64,000 nucleotides of DNA from contig CM106586.1 in NCBI GenBank assembly GCA_048013815.1, forward strand, positions 5,580,001 through 5,644,000, written 5' to 3'. This DNA comes from Setoptus koraiensis (Eukaryota; Arthropoda). Shown here piece after piece: positions 46,395 to 56,752 of this stretch (the first letter of the stretch is position 1; each line of letters starts with the position of its first letter). The translations under genes were made by a program, and so were the position numbers. The notes below the pieces were generated by a model. It ran no database searches and was not told the DNA's origin. It was given only the letters and a program-made list of their open reading frames with translations.

Positions 46395-48194
46395 ATTGTC
46401 GCAATATATTTCTACGGGTCTACTGGTGAGCTGTTTGGCGTTGTTGTTTCTATTTGAACTGTCTTATTGATTTTTTCGTGTATATTATTATTGAAATTTT
46501 AATATGACGATGTTAGTTGAGTGGACAATTGGCGAGTGACCAGTCGTTGAAGGCGATCGTTGGCCAAAGTAAGTTGACCAAATGGGACAACAAAGAAACA
46601 AAGCAATAAAACAACAACAAACAAACCAACAAAGGACCGGGCTCGAGAAAGTTCCAGACAACAGCTTAAGCTCTAACAAAGAACATAGGGGTAGATTCGG
46701 TGGTGGTGGGGGGGGAGAGAGATGGAGAGAGAGATAGAGACCAGACTGGTGAATAGCAGAGAAGAATCATAAAATCACGAGTACCTGGGAGTCCCAGGCT
46801 GACTATTTTGAGATTTAATTCTCGCTCAACTACCCACTAAACTGAACCTGACCGGAGGGGGAAAGAAACAATGGTGGTCAACAACAAAAACAACAACAAA
46901 ACCAAAACCAACAACAGCAGAAATGGACGCAGCGAACGCATCGATGGATTTCGATCAGCACTCAAACGCGCTATAGGCCGGTGTCATGACGATACCCCTA
47001 ACACGCCCCCCACTGGTAGTGCGTGCGCCAGCCAAATATAGGGTGTCTCAAGCAAGCGCCCAGGGTTGTACAGATTATGCTACGCTACCTTCCACAGTGC
47101 ATTTGCATCACACAAACACTGCGCACTGCTTCCAATGTGCACCGATGGTTTATGAAATATCCAACAGAGGCGCTGCTCACACTTTGTTGAACGAAGAATG
47201 CACTGCAGCGCCGCTCTCGTGGATCTTTTGTAAACTAATTTAGGTGCATCAGAAAAACCTGTGCCGCTTTAATCGCACAGTTCGTGCGTAAGCTTGACTT
47301 TGAGCGTGTTTAGTGTCATGATACAACAGCAGCACATAAAACTACTTTGCACTGTCTGTGCTTGTGTGCTGCACATGTGTTTCTGGACCTGGGCGCTTGC
47401 TCGAGACACCCTATATGAACGATACCACTACCTCTAAAACTTCTTTTTCGCCGTTTTGTTCCACGTCGCCATGGCCAAATCATCACACAAATAAGAACAC
47501 TCACCACAAAAAGAATATAGAACCCCAAAAAGAGTAGATATATGTATATATACCATGATACCAATGTATCAACACAAAATGACACATTCTTTCTTTCGGC
47601 GTTCGTGCGTGAGAATTGGAGATTAACAATAAATTAGTTATTGATTAGTTAGAGGAACACTCGAGCTATAAAATTGTCCAATTAGAATGTTTGATTATTA
47701 CTCAGTAATACCCGCTCTAGGTATTTCTCTCTTGATATTCTTACCCGAGTGATTCAAAACCGCCCGGCACGAGACTATAACGAGAATAGCCGTTATTTTT
47801 GGTGCATACAAGTAAGTGCAATCCTTATAAGGCAAAGGAATTTGTTTGACTGTCTGTTTGTTTGTCCATTATTCTGTTCTTTTGGTCTTTGTGTTACAAT
47901 TTCGTTGCCAAATATTAGCGTCTGCACCTGTTCGAATCACAAGTCAGTTTATTCATATAAATAACACTCCAGAGTTCCGATCGAACTTGCGGTTGATTTG
48001 CCTGTCTTGTCAAGTCGCTTGTCGTTATCATTCCCTAGACGCCACCAGAGAGTACGATCATAAACGACCAAAATTAATCTTTCCAATTCGAAAAGTCATA
48101 ATAGAGAGTAAGTCATAGCAAAAGCGGTATACAGAATAATAAATAATAGCAAACAAATAATAATAATAATAAACAAGGGGCCAAACAAGATAAC
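46395..48194. other. Intergenic, contains one MITE
   Basis: About 1.8 kb between the secreted-repeat gene and a small unknown gene. Apart from the inverted-repeat element at 47036-47416 it holds a CAACAA-rich segment (about 46605-46630 and 46880-46920) and a G-run (about 46704-46717). No gene is recognised. Confidence 0.6.
47036..47416. mobile_element. MITE-like inverted-repeat DNA transposon remnant (381 bp)
   Basis: The first 29 bp (47036-47064) and last 29 bp (47388-47416) are reverse complements with a single mismatch, at the A/G of GTCTCAAGC versus GTCTCGAGC. The outermost bases read ATATAGGGTGTCTC, so a TA target-site duplication inside the ATATA ends would fit a Tc1/mariner-related element. 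The ~320-bp interior has no transposase frame and the inner sequence is not self-complementary. The near-identical ends suggest a fairly recent insertion or selection on the ends. Family assignment is by end sequence only. Confidence 0.8.
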
Positions 48195-48482
48195 ATGGCT
48201 TCCCAACACAACAACAACTACAATGTTGACATATCTGCAACCGCGAGTGACGAGGCCAACAAGTCTGGCACTGACTCTAACTCTGACCAAACCAGCCCGA
48301 CAAAACTGAATACGTCGCTCGAGAACAAAGCTGGTGAGCTGGCCAAGGTCGGAGCCGGAGGAAACGTAAGAGACAATCCCAATCAAATGGATCATATTCA
48401 ACAGAACAAGATGTCGAATGAGGATCACCGACAACAAAAACGACACGGCGAATTCATCGATAGATTCCATAGCGAATCGTGA
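48195..48482 (+). CDS. Small hydrophilic protein of unknown function
   Basis: The 95-residue frame begins with ATG after an A-rich leader, ends in TGA and is followed by AATAAA at 48637-48642, a reasonable single-exon transcript. The product is Asn, Asp, Ser and Gln-rich, has no hydrophobic segment and looks disordered (short stretch ENKAGELAKVGAGGNV). I do not recognise it. It could be a real small gene or a chance frame; the downstream poly(A) signal favours the former slightly. Confidence 0.45.
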   Translation: MASQHNNNYNVDISATASDEANKSGTDSNSDQTSPTKLNTSLENKAGELAKVGAGGNVRDNPNQMDHIQQNKMSNEDHRQQKRHGEFIDRFHSES

Positions 48483-48691
48483 TTGGTGTTGACACAAAAC
48501 CAGTCTAGCACCAGATACTACCTAGAATTACTAGGTGTTGGCCAGACTGCATTCGATACCGGCTACCATGAAAATCTGCGCTAGTCATATCTAATCAAAA
48601 CCAGTTGTTATTAATATCAACTTGCGGTCTTTTAACAATAAAATCTCAGAGTGCATTCCGACTATTTTGAAGCTTGTTGAGATTTTTTCAC

Positions 48692-48937
48692 TTATTTCTC
48701 CTTGGTAGTACACTGATTTTTTCTGGCATTCACTTCCGCCACATTCGCAGGAGCATTGAAAACTGTTCCACAGATTCCGAGGTACCCTACAAACTCATAA
48801 TATCGGAACTCGAATAATTTCCGACCGAAAGCGGCCAGGTACAATCCATTTCTTTTGTTGAAATGTATTTGGTCGAGGTAGATTACGATAGGAGTTATCT
48901 GTGGCGTCAGCGCGCCATTTATTGTATCAGTGCGCAT
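48692..48937 (-). CDS. Possible small gene, unknown
   Basis: From ATG at 48937 the frame gives 81 residues. The composition looks protein-like, with an aromatic-rich centre (GLYLAAFGRKLFEFRYYEF) and a mildly hydrophobic stretch VGYLGICGTVFNAPA. No family is recognised and no splice sites stand out. It might be the last exon of a gene whose start I cannot see. Confidence 0.35.
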   Translation of the reverse strand: MRTDTINGALTPQITPIVIYLDQIHFNKRNGLYLAAFGRKLFEFRYYEFVGYLGICGTVFNAPANVAEVNARKNQCTTKEK

Positions 48938-49090
48938 CAATTGATGACTTTATTGCATAGTTAAAAATGAACTTTCGTATATCAATGTAATTTGATGTAT
49001 AAATCAATCATTCAAGTGGGACTAAAAAATGTTCTTTGTGCATGATTTTGATTTGATTTTTGTTCAACGCGACATCCATAATAAGGAGGA

Positions 49091-51262
49091 CTATCTGAAA
49101 CCCATGGTGATTTTGTCTCCTTTGCTTATATCGCTTGTAGCCACCAAATTAAGCTTGCCATAGCTGAGTATCAATTCGGCATTTGGTTCGAGAGATCTGT
49201 CTGTCACCCTGTAAGTAGAAAAAGAGCCAATTGCCAGCTTCATATCACCAGTCCAAATATCAAACATGTTTGAGTGTGCAAAACTAAACAAATCAATGAG
49301 ACTATCGTCATCCACTAGATATTCGGGCCACATTGCCTCAATGCAGTCTAAAATGTCATAAATTGGATGTCCGTATCTCTTAGGGTAGATGTTGTAATTT
49401 TCACAAAATACTTTGTATGTAGTGTAATTTTTAACGCTCTTTGGTTGTTTGTTGACAGTGAGTCCATCAATGTAATCTGTGTGTTCAATAAAATATCTCT
49501 CATCTCTGTAACGAAAGTCAATTGATATATCGTTTCGTACACTTACATACATTCGAATGAGGTAGGCAAGTTTGGCATTTTCATCTAAAGTTAAAAAATT
49601 CTCCCTGTCCTTCCTGTAGAGAGCGCATTCAAATGATTTGTGGACAATATTGTCGGTAGTTTGGCATTCTTTAGAGCAATAATTAAATTTGCAACAGAAC
49701 GGACAATAGAATCGAGTTCTCTTTTTCTCGAATTTCTTCAAACACAAATCGCAATATTTGTTCTTGTGTTCGGGCAATAGAATATAATAGTTTGGTATCC
49801 TTTCGCGTATAATTTCGCCTTTCTTGTAGGCCATTTGCGCCACATTATATCTGTTCATATTCCTCAGGTAACCCACCAGCTCCACGGAACTCGATAGGGC
49901 CCTTGTCAATCTCAGCGTCTTGCAGCGATTGGCGTCGCGGATAATCTCTTCGTAGGATTTGAAGCAGAGCTCATCATAGTTTATGCCATCGCCTACTTGC
50001 GCTCGCGTGAATATTGCCGAAACGTTCTCCAAGTCAATGTCCATAAATTTTAAGTATTCCTGTTGTTCACCATGCCTCTGTCTTAGCACGTTCATTTTGT
50101 GCAATAGCAGCAGACTGTGTACGTTGTTGCCTCGACACGATTGCGAATAAAATTCCTGGCGCAAAACCTGATAATCTATGTTTGTTTTGGTGTGCTCAGG
50201 TAAATTACGACAAATGGCACAATCGCATGTAAAATAGTAATACAATCGCAACGCTGTGTGACTCAACACCGACGGTCTAGTCTCTAGATATTGCACGTAG
50301 AGTGTTTCACCTTTTTCTATGTTCCTCTTGGCTGTCAGATGGAGCTCGTCGCCCCCTCTAAACACAAACATGCAATTTGCGTCGCAAGAATGATCAAATA
50401 TCGTCATGGGTATGTAAAGGCCCAGTGCCATGGGTTCCTCTCTCTTGCTTTTGCCTGTTTCGTTGCAGCAAGTTTGAGTTGCAATCTCAATGGAGTTGAT
50501 TATAATCTTTGTGTAAATATCCAGCAGATCGTCAGAGTTCCAATCGTAGTTGGGCATAAGCACCAATCTGAACACATCCTTATATTGGCAAAATTTACTA
50601 ATTTTGGCATTGTATTTGTATTTGTCAACATGCGAAATAAGCTCACTGTAGTTCCTGTGATGCCCATTGAAGCATTGATAATCCTTAAATTGATAATCCT
50701 TGGTTGGTCTCGTCAATGACTTGGGACTTTTCGGACTCACGGCCTCGTCCGTTGACGATCTCACGTTCGATGCAGACTCGTCTGACTTTGGGCTTTGTTG
50801 TTTCTTTTTTGGTGGCGTCGGTTTGTCTAAATTAGTAGAATGGCGTAACATGAGATAAATTCTGGCAACCAAACGTAATGTGGCCGTACATTGATTTAAA
50901 GTATTTTTAGTGTCCTTCTTGTACATGGAGCACTCTTTGAATTTATGGGCCTCGTTCCAATCAGCCAATTGACACTCTCGGCTACAATAGAAGAACTTCT
51001 GACAGGCTTTGCATTTCTTTAGGGTGTCCACAGATTGCGATTTTAGACAGTAATCGCATACTGCTCCTTTTGATTCGCGGAATGTGGTCTTGGCAAAGGG
51101 TTTTGCTGTTGCGATCACATGATTAATTTCATAATTTTCTAAGGCCAAGGTCGGAATCTGTCTTCTTTTGGGTAGGTCACACTGAGAAGGATCTCTAATG
51201 ACTCTAGGCAGGGACAATCCCTTGGTTACACTTCGCCGGCGTGGATGCTCTGGCCTGAGCAT
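49091..51262 (-). CDS. SMYD-family protein with two MYND-SET units
   Basis: The intronless frame encodes 723 residues. The first MYND zinc finger is at about 69-112 (CDYC, CKAC, YCSREC, final C). A split SET domain follows, with the C-terminal part FDHSCDANCMFVFRGGDELHL and GETLYVQYLE near 300-335 and a post-SET Cys cluster (CDCAIC). A second MYND finger starts near 500 (YCDLCLKK, CPFCC, YCSKEC, SFECAL), and a second, degenerate SET end lies at about 660-723 (TDRSLEPNAELILSYGKLNL, ISKGDKITMGF). SMYD proteins usually have a single MYND-SET unit and methylate lysine; arthropods have many SMYD-A genes, some poorly conserved. The second unit has lost the N-H-S-C core, so it is probably not catalytic. 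Tandem fusion of two copies is inferred. Confidence 0.85.
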   Translation of the reverse strand: MLRPEHPRRRSVTKGLSLPRVIRDPSQCDLPKRRQIPTLALENYEINHVIATAKPFAKTTFRESKGAVCDYCLKSQSVDTLKKCKACQKFFYCSRECQLADWNEAHKFKECSMYKKDTKNTLNQCTATLRLVARIYLMLRHSTNLDKPTPPKKKQQSPKSDESASNVRSSTDEAVSPKSPKSLTRPTKDYQFKDYQCFNGHHRNYSELISHVDKYKYNAKISKFCQYKDVFRLVLMPNYDWNSDDLLDIYTKIIINSIEIATQTCCNETGKSKREEPMALGLYIPMTIFDHSCDANCMFVFRGGDELHLTAKRNIEKGETLYVQYLETRPSVLSHTALRLYYYFTCDCAICRNLPEHTKTNIDYQVLRQEFYSQSCRGNNVHSLLLLHKMNVLRQRHGEQQEYLKFMDIDLENVSAIFTRAQVGDGINYDELCFKSYEEIIRDANRCKTLRLTRALSSSVELVGYLRNMNRYNVAQMAYKKGEIIRERIPNYYILLPEHKNKYCDLCLKKFEKKRTRFYCPFCCKFNYCSKECQTTDNIVHKSFECALYRKDRENFLTLDENAKLAYLIRMYVSVRNDISIDFRYRDERYFIEHTDYIDGLTVNKQPKSVKNYTTYKVFCENYNIYPKRYGHPIYDILDCIEAMWPEYLVDDDSLIDLFSFAHSNMFDIWTGDMKLAIGSFSTYRVTDRSLEPNAELILSYGKLNLVATSDISKGDKITMGFR

Positions 51263-53498
51263 AATGACCAGTGAAGACTAGTAATGATGACTAGAATGAA
51301 GGCAAAATAATATAGTTATGATAACTAGAAGAATATATTTTTCTCTTGTATTCTCTTTCCTATGATATAAAAGCTGTTTACTGATCGTTGTTAGGTAGAA
51401 TTGTGACTCGATTGAAAGGTTGCTATGAGTGACTCCGAAGAAGCCACCACGATAAAACTGATGGAGTACAAAGTATGAGGATTTTCGTTTCTAATTGGTT
51501 GTCATTGTCACCATTTCTTATATAAACGATGTCTAACAAGTTGTATTGAGCCAGAAATCAGTGGGGTCAGTCTGAAATTGGTATTTTCTTTTTTGGGGTG
51601 TTCTCTCAGCTGGTCGAGATTAAATTTTCAAATATCTCCTCTCATGTCATATCTTCAAAACGTTAAATGACTTATTTGTACACTTTGTCTTTATTTATAT
51701 TCGATATGTAGGCGAAATGGAGACGGCATAGTTTTCGGGCATAATAAAAGCGATAAAATCGATTTTTGAGCGTGCATTTCCAGAACATTTGCGTCAACGC
51801 AAGACTGTTTTTTATTGTTCAATTTTTCTTTGTTTGCTTGTCCACTGCTGTACATTTGCAGATAATCTGCGCGAAGAGGTCCGATTCTTCGCACATACAA
51901 AATATGCGCAATCGATTGGAACACCGTGGAACATCATTTTTCTGATTCTCAAGATGCTCTACGAGCCTCAAAATTACAACCATGATAGAATTGAAATAAT
52001 TTTGAGCAACCTCATGGAAGTTGGGAGGGTTAAGAAAATAAAATTATCCTCACTGTGGTGAGCTTTGCTCCGTTCAAATACGAGCAGTCGACTCACACCA
52101 TAGGACACACGTTCCACGTTACGGCAGTTCTTTTGTTTGGAGCCATGAGACCGTTGTGAGAGTTTGGCAAATGTTATATATCGGACAATGACAGTCACAA
52201 CGATCGACTAGCTGCGAAACTAAACGGTCATCAGAGTTACGGTGAGTGTTTTTCAATTTCACTTGACCTATCAACGACTTGCAAAGTTATGGTGATGAGA
52301 AAATGTTTTGAATTCCTAAGTTTCGAGGAATTCCGTGGCCATGGAAATTCTCAATATGCACTTGTTTCTGCATCTTCCATATTGCACTCAACAACTGAGT
52401 GACAAAACAGGTGAGATAGACGCGAAGACATGATTTTATTAGAGTCGAAAACGATGTCGTTCACCTGAGCTCGGCAGTGTTCGAGTTCAGTTTTCAGTCA
52501 ATCTCATGAGTCAGTGAGAAGAAATTTTCGCTACTTTAAAATGAATATCGAATCGCATATCCAGCGATGAATGTGCTGATTTGGATCACGTGATATCGGG
52601 TCAATGATCTCACATAAGTTATCTGAGCGAATTCAATGGTAGAAAATGTGTAAATTGGCGACCATTACCACAACTCTATATGTAGTGGAAAATTCTTTTG
52701 GGCTTGACTGTGTATATCCGTTCCACATCAGACCATGAAATCGTCGCGGATGATGCGTGGATATTCGGCGGGTGCTCGTTGGACCAGTTTTGGTCGTCCA
52801 CAAACGGTTCGTGAAATGTGCTGTTCGAGTATTTTGTCGCCACACGGATATTCGCGCACCGAAATTTGAGTTTTGGTTTTCTGTTTTTTTTGTCCTGTGA
52901 ATACTGCTGTGACCGCAGTTTTTGACAGTGCCAACGGCACGCCCTCGCCGTACTTTGCTGCTAGTAGCCATTTAATAGATGAACAGAAAACTTGGTCGCT
53001 GCAACATTTTTTAAAGAGATATTAATGATCAAATGCATTGAGTCAAAGAAAATGATACTCATACCATACATGTTGCATAGTCAAGTGGTACAGCGCGACA
53101 CGCAAGGAATTTTCGAGTGACAAGTTGTCAAAAGCCTGAGATATGTTTTACTTCGCTATCACTGTCGTCGCCATCAGTTGAAACGAGACATTACACAGGG
53201 GACAGTTGTAACGAATGGATAGATGACTTCAATTAATCACTATCTACCATGGCTAGAGCATATTTACATGTTTTACTATATTGCATTGTTGCCAAAAACT
53301 AACCCACTGACACCAAGCTCTAGTTTTTTTCTGACATGAATGAATAATTTAGGAAAGTAAATTTGCGAAATTAGTTTGAATGTAACCTCAAAAATTCCAA
53401 TCAATTAAACTATTGCTACCCAAAGATTTTTCACTCCAGACTACCACTGTTATCCATTACGCACACTAGACTACACAACACTCACACCAAACCGGATA
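51263..53498. other. Intergenic, no supportable gene
   Basis: About 2.2 kb. One candidate first exon, 51425-51472 (MSDSEEATTIKLMEYK) followed by GTATGA, lies 160 bp from the SMYD start on the other strand, but no partner exon was found. Open frames at 51789-52061 (plus) and 52633-52971 (minus, two overlapping frames) look like remnants and match nothing I can name. A decayed DNA transposon is possible. Confidence 0.4.
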
Positions 53499-55297
53499 AT
53501 GGCTTCCATGGACAGAGATGTCATAATTGTCGGGGCCGGACTAAGCGGTGAGTATGACGTCAGCATTTGCACTCAGCAATTCCCTGATCTATATTATCAA
53601 TGGGAGACATGCTGTTGTTGTTATCGCCCATACGGGCCCAGCGATGATCCTGACAGTTAATTGAAAACATTTTATTTTCATCATCTGCATATCTAGGCCT
53701 GACGGCTGCGAAATTGCTCACAGAAAATGGGCTCAATGTTGCCGTTCTTGAGGCTCGAGATCGCGTTGGCGGACGCACATTCACGAAGAGGGACGAAAAA
53801 AAGAATTTGTGGACAGACCTTGGTGGATCGTATGTTGGTCCCACACAAGATTCCATACTGAGATTGATTGAAGAGCTGGGCTTGAAAACTTATCTAGTTG
53901 ACCAGACTAAAGATTGGGCCTACATGGCTACAACGACCACGTTGGACGACAACAACAATTACAGTTGCGACATAAAACGAAAAAAATTTAGCAATGTCGA
54001 ATCGGTGCCAGTTGGCGGGTTTATCACCCAATTAGATTTCAACAATGTTATTAGACTAATAGATGCAATGGGGCGCGAAATACCCAGCGAAGCGCCATGG
54101 AATTGTGTGAAAGCCCACGAATGGGATTCAATGACATTCAGGCAATTTATCGACAAAGTCTCTTGGACAAAAAATGTCAGAGATTTCCTGAATGATGTAC
54201 TTATTAGCACAGAGGCTTGCTGCGAATCAACAGATGCCTCTCTACTGTGGTTTTTGTGGTATATTAGCCAGTGTGGAGGATTCGGACGACTTGTGTCGGC
54301 CTCAAATGGTGCCCAAGAGCGAAAGGTAGTGGGTGGCACACAACAAATAAGTGATAGGCTGGTGGACTTGATTGGCCAGGATAAAGTTTTACTCAGCAAG
54401 CCTGTAATTCGCATAGATCAAGCAACAAACAAACCGTTGATCACCGTTACAACATTGGACGGATGTCAATATAGGGCCAAATATATTATAATGGCCATGG
54501 CGCCCCATTTGCATTTGAAGATACACTTTGAGCCAGCGTTGCCGCCCGTCAAGAATCTACTGGCCCAGCGAAGTCCCATGGGAATGGTGGCGAAAATAAT
54601 TTTGTATTATGAGAGAAACTTTTGGAAGGAACAGGGCTATTGTGGTTCGTTTTTTATCAATTCCAACGATCACTATAATTATCCCGTTGCATTGGCCTTC
54701 GACGAAACAAAACCCGACGGCAGTCATCCCTCAATAATTGGCTTTGTTACTGCTCGTTCGTGGTACGAAACGCAACATCTCACCCAAGAGGAAATGGTAT
54801 CAATAGTGGCCAGAAGTTACGCTCAAGCGACAAATTGTGACCAATTTCTCACTCCTGTGCATGTGGAATATTTCGACTGGACCCGCGAACAATATTCAGG
54901 CGGCTGCTACCCGACCTACTATTCTACTGGTGTTCTTACTAAGTTTGGTCCATTCATGAGGCAACCTTTTGGTCGGATTCATTATGCTGGTACCGAATTA
55001 GCAATCAAATGGTCAGGTTACATGGACGGAGCTGTTAGTTCTGGCAAAAGAGCCGCCAGAGAGGTACTGAGTAGAATGGGAAAATTGAATGAAAACGAAA
55101 CATGGCAATTGGAGCCGCCATCAACAATGGTACCACCAAAAGAATTCAATCATACCTGGTGGCATTTGAACTCGCCATCTATAGAGACATTGTTGAAGGT
55201 GGTCTCAGGCTCGGCCATCGTCTCGCTAGTTGCTCTACACCTATTCTTGCTCAAAGGTAGACCAATTAATTTAAACCCTTGCTCTTATTTCAGATAG
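53499..55297 (+). CDS. MAO: Monoamine oxidase (flavin amine oxidase, membrane-anchored)
   Basis: Exon 1 is 53499-53547 (donor GGTGAGT) and exon 2 is 53697-55297 (acceptor ATCTAG). Joining completes a Gly codon and gives 549 residues, like MAO-A/B at 520-527. The dinucleotide-binding VIIVGAGLSGLTAAKLL at the start is split by the intron; EARDRVGGRTFT and GGSYVGPTQD follow. The C-terminal flavin site SGGCYPTYY has the FAD-linking Cys420, and FGRIHYAGTELAIKWSGYMDGAV completes the family signature. The last ~35 residues form a hydrophobic segment (VVSGSAIVSLVALHLFLL), matching the outer-mitochondrial-membrane anchor of true MAOs. It oxidises amine substrates such as serotonin, dopamine, octopamine or tyramine; the exact preference cannot be read here. 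AATAAA is at 55311-55316. Confidence 0.95.
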
Positions 55298-56374
55298 CTG
55301 ATGCCGATTGAATAAAATAGATTGGGTTCACACCAATCAGAATCATTGTATCTACTCATTGAATCCTCTATCACAACCAACCATGGTAAGCAGATTTTCA
55401 TACTTGAAATAAGCATCAACTGCAATACCGATGAAAAGAAAAACACCAGATAAAGAGAATAACATATTTACAAGGGCCAAAAAAGTTTTCAGTTGGCCAA
55501 AGTGAACATCTCGAGTGCGACATTCAATGTCCCACCAAGAACTTTATTTTCGTTCCATCAAGTCAGTGAGGTAGCTGCGTAGCCTCTGAACAGTTTGCTG
55601 AATAATAATTCATTGATTGGAACAATAATATTTGCTCGAATTTACTCTGTCTCAGATGAGGAACAGAAACAAGATAAAAACCTTGATGATTTAGTGGCTC
55701 AGAATATAACTATAGCCGTTACAAGTAAATTTAATTAAGTAAGTAATAAATTAATTTATTAATTATCGGCTCAATATGGTAAATTGTGACTAGTGTGGAG
55801 ATTCAACAAACAAGTTGATGACTAGCATGGGTGACGTAGTTCAAATATTATGTGAATTTTGTGACCTGTATATATCTTACTTTATCATTAGGGGATAAAA
55901 AGAAAAGATTATTTAAGAGAAAAAAAAATGTTGAAAAGCACATCAGTAACTACCGGTATGTGTATCGACTTCAGTGAGGTAATGATTGTCCATTCTTCCG
56001 GTACGTTCATAGTATTGTTGTTGTTCACGGCTTGTTTTTGTTCTCCAGGAGTAGCACGATCATCACAAACAATATACTATTGTATTTGTGTTTCTTTCTC
56101 TTCTAGCGATCTACGATTTAATTAGAGATTTTCTTTTTTGGTATTCTCATCGTTGATGGTCGTCAAGTTCAGTTAACTCAGTCATGTCAGAAATCTTGTT
56201 ACAGGATGGTTTTAACCGAACAAAGTGGATATGTGTCGCCCAATGTGATGTATGAGTGATAGTGGTGCGCTAATTGTGGTTCATTAGACATTAATTATAG
56301 AAGAATTGACGATTCTATGAGAGAGAGAGAGAGAGTAGGAGATTACCGGGATGAGATTCTCAGTTATATTCCAT
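55298..56374. other. Intergenic
   Basis: Contains the MAO 3' UTR with AATAAA at 55311-55316 and then AT-rich DNA. A short GA run lies near 56320-56335. Nothing else is recognised. Confidence 0.6.
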
Positions 56375-56752
56375 TCATTTGTTTGTTTGTCTTCTCTTGT
56401 TGCTGGTAGTTTTGATAGTGCCTACAGTTCGTTTTTGTTTTCTTTCTTGCTCCAGCAACTTCTCAGCAAGGAAGGCCTGTTTCTCGTAGCGGCCCATGAG
56501 CGCCAATCTGAGCTTATCAAACCAATTCAATTTTACCGGCTTGCCATCGACATAGTAAACGGTTCTGGTTTTTGTTTGTGTCCTACTCTGGCCCTTTCCG
56601 TCATGTTTAGTGGTTCTAGTGCTCTCTTTGATGGTGGTAATAGTGTGAGATTGTTGTGTAACATGTTGCGGCGAATTTGTGGTCACTGTCGATGTGCTGC
56701 TTCTAACTGGAGAGCTTGTCAAAACCGTTGTCTGTTTTGTATGTCTAGCCAT
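56375..56752 (-). CDS. Small basic protein, Ser/Thr-rich N terminus, unknown
   Basis: The 125-residue frame begins with ATG and is polar and basic throughout. Residues 1-60 are Ser/Thr-rich; 66-110 look ordered (TRTVYYVDGKPVKLNWFDKL, then a helix LALMGRYEKQAFLAEKLLEQ) and the tail is Lys/Arg-rich. The first residues MARHTKQT resemble the histone H3 tail start (ARTKQT) with one extra His, which may be chance. I do not recognise the family. Its composition and single ATG-to-stop frame look better than neighbouring random frames. Confidence 0.5.
   Translation of the reverse strand: MARHTKQTTVLTSSPVRSSTSTVTTNSPQHVTQQSHTITTIKESTRTTKHDGKGQSRTQTKTRTVYYVDGKPVKLNWFDKLRLALMGRYEKQAFLAEKLLEQERKQKRTVGTIKTTSNKRRQTNK

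Noticed and set aside
51425-51472. Possible first exon MSDSEEATTIKLMEYK with donor GTATGA
   Set aside because: No in-frame downstream exon could be found; kept only as a note in the intergenic entry.
52633-52971. Minus-strand overlapping frames with vaguely transposase-like wording
   Set aside because: I could not identify any DDE/D motif or terminal repeats, and two frames compete, so a mariner call is not supported.
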